From contig CM075853.1 in NCBI GenBank assembly GCA_037975125.1, positions 92,250,773-92,314,772 on the forward strand: DNA of 64,000 nt, written 5' to 3'. This document shows positions 1 through 12,900 of the stretch, piece by piece. The notes below the pieces were generated by a model. It ran no database searches. It was given only the letters and a program-made list of their open reading frames with translations, and was not told the DNA's origin. The position numbers and the translations under genes were made by a program. This DNA comes from Latrodectus hesperus (Eukaryota; Arthropoda; Arachnida; Araneae; Theridiidae). How positions within the stretch are numbered: the stretch's first letter is position 1; every line of letters begins with the position of its first letter.

Positions 1-368
1 GATAGTGTAATATATATAAATATATATAGTTATTTGTGATACAATTTGTCATTCCTATATCCTTTTCCTCTCTATTCTCACATAGCAATCATGAAAAAGG
101 CATTGTTTTTCTCCATGCACATTTATTAAGTTAATATCTACTAAGTACATATAATACACAACTAGATATATACATATAATTACACTATCTACAATTATCT
201 ACTACTCTATCAACAGAAGCTACAATTTGCAACATTCTTCGTTGCTTGCTTCTCACCCCTCTCTCTCTCAAAAAAAAAAAAAAAAAAAACAAGCACCATC
301 ATTGAATGAATGAGAAGGGAGGATGAGGACATCATCCAGGTATCATAATATATATATATATATACATA
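1..368. other. AT-rich non-coding flank
   Basis: No coding or RNA signal is visible. The stretch holds a CT-rich tract running into a run of about 20 A near 270-290. An (AT)n microsatellite at about 350-363 abuts the left end of the Tc1-like element. It is probably intronic to LDHD, because earlier LDHD exons must lie to the left, but this cannot be shown from the window. Confidence 0.5.
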
Positions 369-597
369 CAGTGTTTGACAAAAGTGATGGGACACTTGTG
401 CTTTACAAAAGGAAACTGTAATAAAATAAATTAAAAATACATGTACAAATTTTTGATGGGTGTGTTTCATACTTAAATTTAGTAACAATTATTACATAAC
501 ATACATTTTGTCAAAATATTAAAATATTAATTAAATAAAAATACAGTTGTTTAAAACAGAGCAAAAAATAGCTCAGCAAAATAGTGATGGGACACCA
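369..597 (+). repeat. left inverted repeat of Tc1-like element
   Basis: It matches the reverse complement of 1881-2109 along its length, with scattered mismatches. The short direct repeat AGTGATGGGACAC lies at 383-395 and again at 583-595, exactly 200 bp apart. In related elements such paired direct repeats are the transposase binding sites. Confidence 0.9.
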
Positions 598-755
598 TTA
601 GAAATGCAACAAAAATAGTCTGAAATAAGCAATAAAAATATTTTTTGGGTATTTTATTTTTACTCAAAAGCAATTGGCAATAATTTATAAAATCATCTGC
701 AGTATTTCTCTCCGGATTGTTATGGAATTTTTGTGTTTTTTAGCTGTGTGTAGCC

Positions 756-1835
756 ATGAATGCTAAATGTAAAGAAACTGCGCCTGAAGTTTGAAAATTA
801 GTTATTAATTTGCATATTGAAAGTGGAAAATCTATTAGAGAAACTGCTGAAACAGTTAACTTGAGTCATTCAACAGTTTTCAATATCATTAAATGACATA
901 AAAAGAATCATATGATTTAGAATAAAAGAAGACATGGCCGACCATCAAAGCTATCCAATGGAATAAAGCGAATTGTCATTCAAATTATTAAAAAAATTCA
1001 AGTATGAGTGCTCCTAAAGTTGCTACTGATTTACAAGCATTAAATGGTGTAATTCTTAATCCTGAGACTATTACAAGAGTAATTCAATCTGCTGGATATC
1101 ATGGTAGAATAGCCAGGAAAAAATTCTTCGTAAGTGAAAAGAATAGAAAAGTCAGACTAACTTTAGCAAAATCCAACATATATAAAAATTCTGATTACTG
1201 GAATAAAGTTATATTTGCTGATTATATAACTTTATTCCAAAGATGATGAGAGTAAATTCCAAACAGATGAAAGAAAATTGAATATATTTGGTCCTGAGGG
1301 TGTAGAATCTTTATGTGGAAAAAACCGAGGGAAGAATTTCGTAAACAGAACTCTTGATGCTAACAGTAAAACATGATGGAGGAAGAGTTATGGTATGGGG
1401 GTGTATGTCATCCACTGGAGTTGATAATTTTGTTTTTATTGGCAGTAAAATGGATCAATACAAGTGTATTGACATTCTAAAGCAAAATTTTAAATCCTCA
1501 GCATGAAAATTGAATTTTCATAACGATTTTAAATTCTACCTGGACAATGACCCCAAGCACACTGCTTTGAATGTTAGATTCTGGTTGCTGTATAACTATT
1601 CTGAAATAATAAAAACACCACCACAATCTCCAGACTTAAATCCCATAGAGAATATTTGGCAAAAATTGGAATCAAGAATTCGCAAACACACCATTTCTTC
1701 AAAACAACAATTGAAATCAGTGCTTCAAGAAGAATGGGTTAAAATCACTCCAGAAATCACAAAAAATTAATCAAATTCATCCCAAGAAGATTAAATCATG
1801 TTTTAAAAGTAAAAGAAAATCCAACAAAATATTAA
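756..1835 (+). pseudogene. broken Tc1-like transposase (DD34E)
   Basis: Read across frames, this is a whole transposase of about 360 codons. The N-terminal helix-turn-helix region (about 780-990) includes a GRPSKL-type motif, and stops interrupt it at 792-794 and near 893. A middle segment with a VMVWG motif lies near 1390. The C-terminal catalytic part (1510-1835) carries DNDPKHT and, exactly 34 residues after its first Asp, the Glu of SPDLNPIEN, which is the DD34E spacing. The protein would end at a TAA at 1833-1835, after a TKY C-terminus usual for Tc1 proteins. Several in-frame stops and at least two frame changes make it non-functional. Confidence 0.9.
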
Positions 1836-1880
1836 AACCTTTTAAAAATTAAAAATTTTTGGGTAAATATTTAATAGAAA

Positions 1881-2109
1881 AGTAAGTGTCCCATCACTTA
1901 TGTGAGCTTTTTTTTACTCCGTTCTAAGCAATTGTATTTTTATTTAATTAATATCTTAATATTTTGAGAAAATGTATGTTATGTAATAATTGTTACTAAT
2001 TTTCAATATGAAACACATCCACAAAAAATTTGCACATGTATTTTTAATTCATTTTATTACAGTTTCCTTTTGTAAAGCACAAGTGTCCCATCACTTTTGT
2101 GAGACACTG
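1881..2109 (-). repeat. right inverted repeat of Tc1-like element
   Basis: This is the inverted partner of 369-597. It carries the reverse complement of the 13-bp direct repeat at 1886-1898 (inner) and 2083-2095 (outer), a spacing of 197 bp, so the left and right halves are nearly symmetrical. Confidence 0.9.
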
Positions 2110-2111
2110 TA

Positions 2112-3804
2112 TATTAAAACAATTTCATTATCACTAAATAATTTACTCAAATTATGGGCATTAGGCCTTGGCCCACCCCATGGGGTATTAATTAGAGAGT
2201 TCAAAATTATTAAATTAATTGCTTACAATAGTAGAAAAAGAAAGCAGTTATGCAAAATAAAAATAATAAATTAATAAAAAATTAGTGATTAGAATGACAT
2301 TTATTCTGTTTCTTTTCACAAATATTAAAATCATGCATTTGAAGTAACAAATATTATGACTCTATTAAAGAGTAGAATATATTTAAAAAATGGATTTTTT
2401 TCCTCATAAAGGTCCTACTAGAACAGAGATTATTTATGCATTTGGCATGTAAGCTAATTGTTTTGCAATTTTCTTTGAAAAGACATTTGAAAAATAAATA
2501 TTTATCCCAATTTTAAAGTGCAAATAAATTTTTCTTAAAAAAAAATTGGAAGACCTGCACATTTTATTTTTCAATATCAATTTAGATGGCAAATGAATCT
2601 AGATTGATTTTGAAAAGTAAAATCAAATTTCAAAGAATAAATAAGAAATCTAGACCAAAAGATGGCTGAAGATTGCAAAATAAGGGAATAGAAAGATTTT
2701 TCTAGTTATTTATACAATATGCTCTTCCAATAATTTCCCATTTGAAAACAGTTGAATTTCTGTGATTTGATATGACAACAACATTCCAACCACTGGATTA
2801 AGCTATTATTTTTTTATTTCAATAGTTTTTGTTTTTGAGTTTTTAAATCCTCTACACAAAAAGTAAAATATTGATAAAAAAGTAATATATTACGCCATCC
2901 AATAGATGTGCCATCATTCCCCCTAAAAATTGTCCCTCCTTTGGGAACATTAATTTTCTCAAATTACTCCTTGTGTAAATGAGAGCTAAAAAAGGTTCAA
3001 GCTAGCAAATAAGATTGTTAATCCATTTTTCCTTTGTTTATTTAAAGTATAATCTATTATAAATTGTGTTAAGCAAAAATTGTAATATTGAAAACCAGTA
3101 ATTTGTTTTTGAATATTACAAAATACTTTTAATGATTGAAATATCTGTGCTCAGTGTTTAATAAAAAATTAAATTAATAAAAATAAAATAATAAACTGTA
3201 CATTTTTAATTAAGTTTATCATATTCTGAGATAAATAGCCAAATTTGGTTTAGGAAAGAAAGATAGTCATATGACCAGAGAGAGGGAAAAGAAAGCTAAT
3301 CAGAAACAAAAAATAAATAATAAAAAAACAAGTGTTCTCAACTTTTGAAATTTATACATACTATCATTAATTTTCTTTAGTTAAAATTCATTTAAAAATT
3401 CTGTTTTTAATCATAAATTAATTTTTTTAAGGTTAATATATGGATTATTTTAATTATTCAAGAATTTGTGACAAACATATTTCCCAAAAAGAGAATGCAA
3501 CAGAAATTTTAACACAATTATTTTTTAAATAATTTCTATGACAAATATAATTCCTGTAAAAACATTGATTATTTTACAAAAATCATTTTGTTTGAAATGT
3601 GATTTCTTTTACTTTTGGGATAATTTTCCTTTGAAGGTATTTTCAACTTAAAAAGTTATATTAATGAAAGCTTTGATTAAACATGTGATAGTTTGAAATT
3701 ATAAGAATCTTAAGTGTATTGATGGAGAAGATAATTAAAAAGTATTATAGGAACAGTTAAGTGTCATTGTTGAAGGTTAATTCAAATTATTTATGTAATT
3801 TTAG
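2112..3804. other. AT-rich sequence before first visible LDHD exon
   Basis: I looked for the LDHD exon that must precede 3805 (ending in a single G of a split Asp codon) and found none, so that exon lies before the window. A short GC-richer piece at about 2160-2195 (GGCCTTGGCCCACCCC) resembles the tail of the SINE family seen at 53030-53285. The rest is featureless AT-rich DNA. Confidence 0.45.
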
Positions 3805-3964
3805 ATCCTGGAGCAGATGCTTCAATTGGAGGAATGGTTTCAACATCTGCATCTGGGACTAATGCAGTCCGTTATGGTACAATGAAAGAAAATGTTTTAA
3901 ACTTAGAAGTTGTTTTAGTTAATGGAGACATTCTTCATACTTCTGGATTAAATAGAAGATCAAG
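3805..3964 (+). CDS. Ldhd: LDHD exon a (FAD-binding segment)
   Basis: The exon opens after TTTTAG with two bases completing a split Asp codon, giving DPGADAS, then [17 protein letters not shown] and NVLNLEVVL, hallmark FAD-domain segments of LDHD. It ends with two bases (AG) before GTAATT. Confidence 0.92.
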
Positions 3965-6900
3965 GTAATTTATTTATATATATATTTATATATTAACGAG
4001 ATTCATATATCTTCCTGTATGTATTTTTTGTACAAACCTTAATTATTTGAAGAAAAATTAACCATTTAAATATATAAATAATTAATGAATTGGTTATAAT
4101 TGATAATTAATGAATAAGATAAAATTATTTTTAATTCCTATAATAATTTATTAAAATGAAATTAATTATTATTATAAAAACTAAGTAAACTTAACATAAA
4201 TGTTTTGCATTTTTTAATAAAAGTATGATATTATATTTTATTCTTTAGTAAATATTTCTTATTAATTCATCAATAAGATGAACTAATACTTCTCATTAGT
4301 TCATGAATAAGAAATATTTATTTATAAATTAATTTTTGTATTATATGAAAGATATGGGAATAAAAATTTTTCTTTAAATAAAAATTTGATCTCATATAAA
4401 ATGAATATACATAGCATAATTAAAGTATATCTTATTAAAGTAAATTTTGAAATCTCATTGTGATTAATTTAGGTAAGAGTCAAATTGAAAGTTGAGCTGA
4501 CTTTCAATTCAGTCTAACATAGAACATTAGCTTTCAATTCAATTGTTTGATGCTTGATTTTCATCTTCATCAGGAATCTTTATAATGGCTAGGAATTTGT
4601 TTTTAACTGCTACGCCCAGTTAAATTGGCTCTTCTGTCACACTTCAATTGTCATTTCTCATTCAGTTTGATTTTTAATGTAAAATAATCTTGCTTGCAGT
4701 GGCTTGGAATCCTCTTTAAATTGTAAACCTTAATCATATTCTCTTGTTTGCAAAAGTGGGTCATAGAATAAAATTCTAACTATATCAAATTAATGGAAAT
4801 GAATTTCTGTAAAATGAGATGTTTTGAATGATCCTGTAAAATTATAAATTAAAAGGTTATGGAAAATTAAAATTTTTTTATTATTATTAAAATAAAAGTT
4901 TTACATTCATTAAATAAAGTGAACTAAATTAATGAAATACTTGAATGGATACTTTTATTTAATTATTTTTAATCTGGAAGATTAATTTTTAAGAAAAGTT
5001 TATTCTAGTTATAGTTTATTTATATAGAACTTTTAAAATTTATTGAGAACTAAAATTTTAATTTATTTTAATTGACTACAGTGAGAGATTAATTTATATT
5101 AATTTGACTATATATTCAATATTTATGTATTGATATATTTAACATAGAGATAATTTGAAAATTAATATCACTCATTATCTTCAAGGAAATCTTCTGCAGG
5201 CTACAATCTGACAGAACTATGGATTGGATCTGAGGGAACATTAGGAATAATATCAAAAATCACTCTTAGACTTCATCCTGCACCAGAAATGGTTTATTTT
5301 AATTTAAAATATATTTGTCATTTATAAATAAAAATATTTTATTCATTATTAAAAATAAATAAAATTTATTCTTATGTATTATTATTTATGTGTGAAATAT
5401 TCATTGAAATATTTATATATTTTTTTTATATTTACATTTACAAATTATTCATATCAAAGCTAGAAAAATTATAAAATATTCAAACCGTTATTTTTTACAA
5501 TTTATGTGTTTATTGCAGATATTTTATTGCATATACACATTTTTATTGTATTAAATAATATCTTTTCCTGTGATTAAAAGTATTAAATGGATAAACTATT
5601 CATTTGAAATAGAATATCAATAATTATTTTATGTGGAATTTTTCTTATTAATTAACTTTTTTTATTAATTGTTTTATGTATCTGAAAATATTTGTATTAA
5701 TATAGTGCTGTAGGAAGCTTAATTTAGACAAAAATTTTATTGATTTCTTTCTGATATCTTACATCAGTATAGAAAATAGCAACATTTTTTTATATTATTA
5801 GTTTTTAAGTATATTTAATTCCAAAGTATATATATTATATAACACAAACTTGTTGCCAATACATATGATTAAGCTTTAATATAAAAAATAATTATTACAA
5901 CATACTATATTTTATATGTATGGATAAAATAGCAAGCATTTTCATAAAAAAAAGCTTACAGCAATAATGAAATTTCTTTTAGCAATAGATATTTATAAAG
6001 CTTCTAACATTATTCCTTATAATTTAAAGTAAAAAATATTACAAAGTAAAATAAGTGTATAATAGCTTATATTTTAACATAATGATATAATTTTCACATA
6101 ATTCTTATATAATTATAAGAAAAATTTTGTTTTTGCTGTTTATTTAAAATCCTTTTGATTGATTGATTTTGCTAGTGATGTTTATAAAAATATGTTCAGC
6201 ATTTTATGTTAATTTATTGTACAAGATATTCATGTATGTACTATAATGTATTTTAGCTGTCTTAATGAACTGGTTGTGATACTATATTTTTTTTCAGTTT
6301 GCTTAGCTTAAAATCTTAATATTTATTTTTAATTTCTCTTTTACAATAGTTAATCTAATAAAAAATTTATCTATCTTTCTTAAATTGCTGTATTTCTTTA
6401 CTGCAGAATTTATCCATATTTGATAAATATTTATATGGCAACATCAGGAAAAAAACATACAATTATCAATATGTTTTGTTGTAATCTAGTTATGTAGTGA
6501 TTGTTAGTCTCTAGCTTTTAATTCCTTTAATTTAGGGATTCCCCTCCCCCATCTATTCTTTAGCTGCATGTAGAGTTTTGGAATTCCTTTTAAATCATAG
6601 ACCCTGGTTGAATTAGCAGCTTTTGTAAGGAATAAAATGATGTATCTCAGCAAATTAAACCATATTTGGTTTCTTTTCTTTAATAAAAACTTCAAAATAA
6701 AATTATTCTCTCGTAAATATATTTTAAATAATTCTGTACCATTTTCCAACATAATTTAGTAATTTTGACAAAATATTATCAATAAGATGTGATGGTCTTA
6801 AAAGAATTAGTTTAATTAAATCTTATACTAATAGTTTTTCATAACTTTCAATTTTTTTGAAGAAATTTGTGGATGTTAAGTCAGATCAAACAAAATTCAC

Positions 6901-9900
6901 AAGTTTGTAAAAATTACAATAAATTTAAATGGAATTTTTCTTGATTGCATGTAAATTTAATTGTTAAATTGTATGATTTATATGATTAGTTTTATTCAGA
7001 ACTTTTGACTCTCAGAATGATCCCTTTTTTCTCCAAATATAGGTGGTGTCTGCTGTTAGCTCATTTTCAGCAATAGGAAATGCTATTGATGCAGTAGTTG
7101 AAATTCTGCAAAGAAATGTTCCTGTTGCAAGAATTGGTAACTATGTTGCTTTACTTTCATTGTAATATAATTTTTACTTATAGTTATTTAACAATATTTC
7201 AATACAAATCAAGTTATAAAATTTTTGAAAATTCTGATTTGTGTGAAAAAAGACAATTTTTATTTTAGTTAAAATCCAAAATCATTTTAATTTTTAAAAT
7301 CAATTGCAATTTACTTTTATGTCTTCAATATTTTCAATATCTCTTAATCATTAGATGATGTATCCATTTATTTAGGTTTTTAAAAATTATGATTTTTGCA
7401 GAATCTGTTTCATTAATATAAATGAAACAGTTTCTATTCGCAATATCATAAAAATTGCATTAAAAAAAATTTTTGTTACACTTTTTATGCTTATTTGTTA
7501 CACTTTTCACTCTCTAGAGCAAATTTTTTAATCTTTGATATACGTGAGACACTTTAAAATTAATAATTTTCCTTCTGTTATTAGTTTCATTACTAATACA
7601 TTATTATGTTTAATTTTTTAAACATGGTGTATTTTCTTAATTTTTCAAACTAAAATTAAAAATATCATCATATCATTTGTGAAGAGATTATTCTGGTTAT
7701 TAGAAATTAATGATCTGATTTTTAACTAATCAAAAGACAGCTCAATTACTAAATTCTGTATGTGTTAAATTATTGCTGTTTTACACTCCTTAACAAATGA
7801 GATATATTTTATTAATAAGGAAGTTGTTTTAAATTTTAGATATCTCAATTTTTAAAATGCATTTTTAATTTCTTTTAAAGTATAAGTCGATTCTATGCAT
7901 ATGTTCATTTGAACTAACTATTTACCAGCTATTGTTGTACAGTTAGTATTATATTTTAACAACAATTGGTAAATATTTATTTAACTACAAACATTTAAAA
8001 CAAAATTTTATTTATGCTTAAAAAAGACCAATAAACATTTTTAAACTTATTTCTATTCAGTTTTATATTTAAAGAATCAATTTTCTATATATTTTTAATT
8101 TCAAACAAATCTTACAGTTTGTTTCTTATTCTTGCTTAGAAGATTAATTATGAATTTAAGTATTTTGATTTATAAATTCCAAAAATGTGTATTTAATTGT
8201 TTTATAATTTGCTTTATTTATAAAGTTTTTCAATTTATATTTTTTCTTCATACTTTCTATGCATAAAATTATGCATGGCTAATTTTAGTACTTAGTAATT
8301 TGTATTTAGTAAATTTGGTATTCAGTATTTATAGTAAATTTGGAATTATATCAGCAAGGAATTTTTATATAAGGCTTGATAGTCTATTTTAAAATTTCCA
8401 TTGAAATTAAGCTCATTAATGGAGGGTCACAATTTTTTTAAGAAATTCATCAGTTATTCTTTTTTTAATAAAATAAATCAGAATTTTTATTCTTTTCAAT
8501 TTGTAATATAAAATATTTTATTTATTTATTATTATTCTACTTTCACACAAAATTTGACTAGTTGATTCATTTTGGTTCTATGTACTTTTATTAACATTAA
8601 ATTTTTAGTTTCTTTTGTACATTCAAATGATTTTTTATACCATGAATTCATATCATATTCTGTGCGTTGAAACTCATAGTAATTCTACTTCTGAAAAATT
8701 ACAATGCTCACCATCTATAAGAAAAACATTTTTATTTAATATGATATTTGTGAACCTAAAATATTTATATTTTATCATTTATAAATTTGACCATTTACTT
8801 ATTGCTAAGTATAAGTTCTCATTACTAAATTTTAATTTTTAAAATCTTATTTTTATTTTTAAATATTTTTCTGCTCATACCCAAAAGCAATTTTGCTTAT
8901 TAAATCTATTTTATTTACATAATACACCATATATATGTTATTTATTTAGAACTATTAGATGAAATTTCTATGAATATTGCTAACAAATATAGTCATCTGG
9001 ATAATCCTGTTGCTCCAAGTCTATTCTTAGAGTTTCATGGAACAAAAGACAGCATTGGAGCTCAAGCAGAACTAGTAGGTATGTTCAGTGAATAAGTAAA
9101 AGGGGACTTTTTTTTAAATAACATTTTAAGATAATTAATTTAAAATCAATAGCTTCTGAGAAACTGCTTTAATATTTTATTTAAATTCATTCTAATCTGG
9201 AATTTTAATATATGTAAATTGTAGCTAAAAATAGTGTTCCCTCTTTTACTTTTAGGTGAAGTTATAAAAAACCATTCTGGATGGAATTTTAAATGGTCAA
9301 ATAATACTGAAGAACATAATAAACTATGGAAAGCTCGTCATGAAATTTACTATGCTACACTTGCCCAAAAGCCTGGCTATAAGGTAACTTATTTATTCAC
9401 AATTTTTTGTTACAATGTCTTGCTATATATTTTTTATCTTATAATATTAATTAATTTATGTCCATGATCTGATTTATTAAGTATTTAATACCTATTCTTT
9501 TTAGTGTTTGTCGACTGATGTTTGTGTTCCTATATCAAAACTAGCTGAAATTATTTCAGAAACAAAAAAAGAACTTGAAAAATCTGGCCTATTAGGTACT
9601 TATTTTCATTCATTCTTAAACAAAGCTAAATGGTTAACAAATGTTTCAATGTTTTAATAATGTGAAAAACTATATATTAGACTTATCTAATTGATAGTTT
9701 GAAAATAATTATTTGTGAATTTATTGAAAAAAGGAGTTGGAACATGATTTTTATATCTGGTAGTGATAAAACATCTTTTATTTTGAATTAAAATGTTTGT
9801 AAAGTGGAAAAATTGTGAAATTCAATTAAAAACTATCATTTATATATAAATTGTTGATTTTTTAATTTAAACTTTCATTGAAAAATAGACTTCAGTTCTT

Positions 9901-12900
9901 TTGTGTTTATTTTACTTTATGGCATATTGCTGGTTCTTGTTGAAATACCAATTATTGCATTTTGATTCGCAATCATAACCAAGGAAAAATATATTTTGTA
10001 AAATTGTCTTATGTAATATAATGTTAATCTTTTCAGCCTAGTCAACAAGCAAATTCCTCATTTAACCATAAAAACATGTGTCTGTTGGTGATGTTCAGTG
10101 CGTTATACTTTCACATGTACTATGAATTTCCTGTGACTTTATTCTGTATTTTTGTTTCTTTAATTATTGTAATACAAACATTTTTTATCTGAAAAAAAAA
10201 TTTGCCCATTAACTGATTGGCTTTTTTAGATGATCGTGGTATCTTTTAAATTGTAATCTTTTATTATCTTTAAGATTATAGGTGTGTTTTAGGCTTTTCC
10301 TTTGTTTGAGGTTTTAGTTTTTAGGCTTATTATCTTCCTTAAGCTTTTATGTCATTACACAAGGAAGATGCATGTTTTTATTATATGATAAATTCTGACA
10401 TTTTCACATTAAGATTGAATTTCTATTCTTATTTTTTCCAACTGAATCGTTAGAGCTAATTAATTTTTTGTTTATTTACTATGTATTTAAAATTCTGATG
10501 TGATATTTAAAAGTGTTTCATTTGCTTAGAAATGGTCTTTTTATTCATTGAAACAATTTTAACACTACATAGTTCTTAAGTGTATAATTTCAAAATAGTA
10601 TATTTTCAATTAACTGTGTGATGGAAGATAAAAATTAGAAAATTAAAACCTATATAATAATTCAAAAACTTTTTCTTGTATATGTTATGATGCAGCTACA
10701 TTATATGCACATACCAGGTGTATGCAAAGGAAATGAGACGATTGTTTTAAAAAAAGACACAATAAATTTGCGAAAACTGTTAAAACTTCTTTATTTGAAA
10801 TGATGTCCATAGCTAGCTACACATTTTTCCCATCTTTTGGGCAATTTGTGAATATAACACGGGAAAAAAATTATCGGTCTTCTGAGGTCAGCCAGTCATC
10901 AAGCCAAGATTTGACGTTTTTGTAAGAAGTGAAGCGATGGGCAGCCAATGCATGTCCCAATGATGCAGAAAGAAGGAGGAAGGAGCTAAGTCGGGCGAAT
11001 AAGCAGCATGTGATTAAGCCACCAGCCGAACGGCTTAACGATGTGATTGGTCGGTTTAGCACGGTGGCTATGTGCGTTGTCATCAAGGAAAATCACTTTG
11101 TGCTGCCGTTTCTTGTACTGCTCGCAAATTTCGAGTGTAAGATCGTTCAAATCAAGTACAGTAAGACCCCGCTTAACGCGGGGGTTACGTTCCATCAAAG
11201 TAGAGCGTAATTCGAAACAGCGCTAAGCGAGGCTATCTTTACATGTAAATATTGGGGTTAGGGGAAGATGGCTAGGAAATTGGTTAGGTATTAAATTTAA
11301 AAAGTATGTTTTTATAATAAAAATAAAATCAAACATTTATTTCTTAAAGCCCAAATTAATACCTCATTATTATTTCTTGCAAAAATAAAAACAAAATATA
11401 AATAACAAAACGAATATTCTTAAAAAAAAAACAAATAAAATTCTAAGTCAGTCATATTTAGTTAGCCTTCCGCGTTTTCAGTGTTTTGCCTTTTTGTGAC
11501 AAGAGCATCTAATGTTGTTTGCCTTTTTCTTTTGGGTTGTTCTCTTAAAAGTTCTTTATAAACGGATAGAGCATCTCTAACACCATGCCTTACTTTTGAG
11601 CTCCTGTCAAAATTCGGATCATTTTCAATGAATTGATCCATTATTTCAGTTATGGTAGACAAACTCCTTTTTACAAACGCCATCGAAAGTTCTTTTTGCT
11701 CTTCTTCTGAATCACTGCTGTCAACATTTTTGTTTTCTTCTTGTTCAGTTAATTCCTTGAGCTCATCATTAGAAAGACTAGCCGCTGCTTCTTGAATTAT
11801 TTCTTCGACATCTTCCACATTTACCCCTTCAAAACCGGTTTGCTTCGTTAATTTCACTATCTCTTCCACTATTTCATCCACATCGACAGATTGTCCAACG
11901 TCATCGCTCTTACTTAAATCCGGCCAAATATTCTTCCATACTCCTTTCAAAGATCTTTCTGTTACCTCATTCCAAGAAAGGCCTATGTTTTCTACAGCAT
12001 CCACGATGTTGTAGTTTTTCCAAAATTCTCTTATGGACTGGTTCTCTTCTCCGTCAGTTTTTTCAAACATTTGCTTAAAGGTTCGCCGCAAGTAATGAGC
12101 CTTAAAATTTGATATAACGCCTTGGTCCATTGGTTGAATTAAGGCAGTTGTGTTAGGCGGCAAGAAAACCACTTCGACTGGAATGCATGTTATTAAGTCT
12201 GATAAATTTGTTGGGTGGCTTGGAGCATTATCAATTAACAGAAGTGCTTTTTGTTCAAGTTTTTTAATTTCGCAATAACAGACGGGCAGAAATGTTCAGT
12301 GAACCAATCCTGGAAAATTTTCGCAGTTATCCATGATTTTTTATTAGACTCCCAAATTACAGGTAAAGTTGATTTAGATATGCCTTTCATCGCTCTTGGG
12401 TTTTTGGAATGGTAAATTAGTAATGGTTTTAATTTAAAATCTCCGCTTGCGTTAACACCTAGTAGAAGGGTTAAGCGATCTTTTGCAGCTTTAAATCCTG
12501 GTGCCCGTTTCTCTTCACGGGATAGAAATGTTCGTTTCGGCATTCTTTTCCAAAACAAGCCTGTTTCATCAACATTAAAAACCAATTCTGGAGGATAGTT
12601 TCCTTCTTCAATTATTTTTTTTAATATCGCTGGAAATTCAGCCGCCGCTTTTGTATCACCACTTGCTGCTTCTCCTGTAATCTTTATGTTGTGAAGGTTA
12701 TTTCGATGTTTAAATCTATTAAACCATCCTCGACTAGCAACGAAAGTTTCACTTGTGTCAATTGTCTCAGCCTGAATGTAATTAAAAATTCTTCTAGCTT
12801 TTTCCATTATGATAGATTGGCTTAATGGCATATTGCGGTCAATTTCGTCGTCAATCCATATAGACAGTCATTTTTCCATTTCCTCAATGATATTATTTCT

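Larger units (their letters stand above)
369..2109 (+). mobile_element. Tc1-like DNA transposon, IR/DR type
   Basis: The element starts CAGTG and ends CACTG, with TA on both sides (367-368 and 2110-2111), the Tc1/mariner target duplication. The ends are about 229-bp imperfect inverted repeats (369-597 and 1881-2109). Each repeat carries two copies of AGTGATGGGACAC about 200 bp apart, as in Sleeping Beauty-type IR/DR elements. Inside is one broken transposase gene on the + strand. Total length is about 1.74 kb, normal for the family. It is inactive as it stands, because the transposase has several stops and frameshifts. Confidence 0.93.

Noticed and set aside
210..488. Open frame on the minus strand
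   Set aside because: It runs over a homopolymer, a microsatellite and the Tc1-like inverted repeat.
1990..2274. Open frame on the + strand
   Set aside because: It is the right inverted repeat of the Tc1-like element and resembles the left-end frame for that reason.
5292..7042. Alternative LDHD exon in the minus-strand open region 6504-6752
   Set aside because: Wrong strand, no splice signals and no match to the family.
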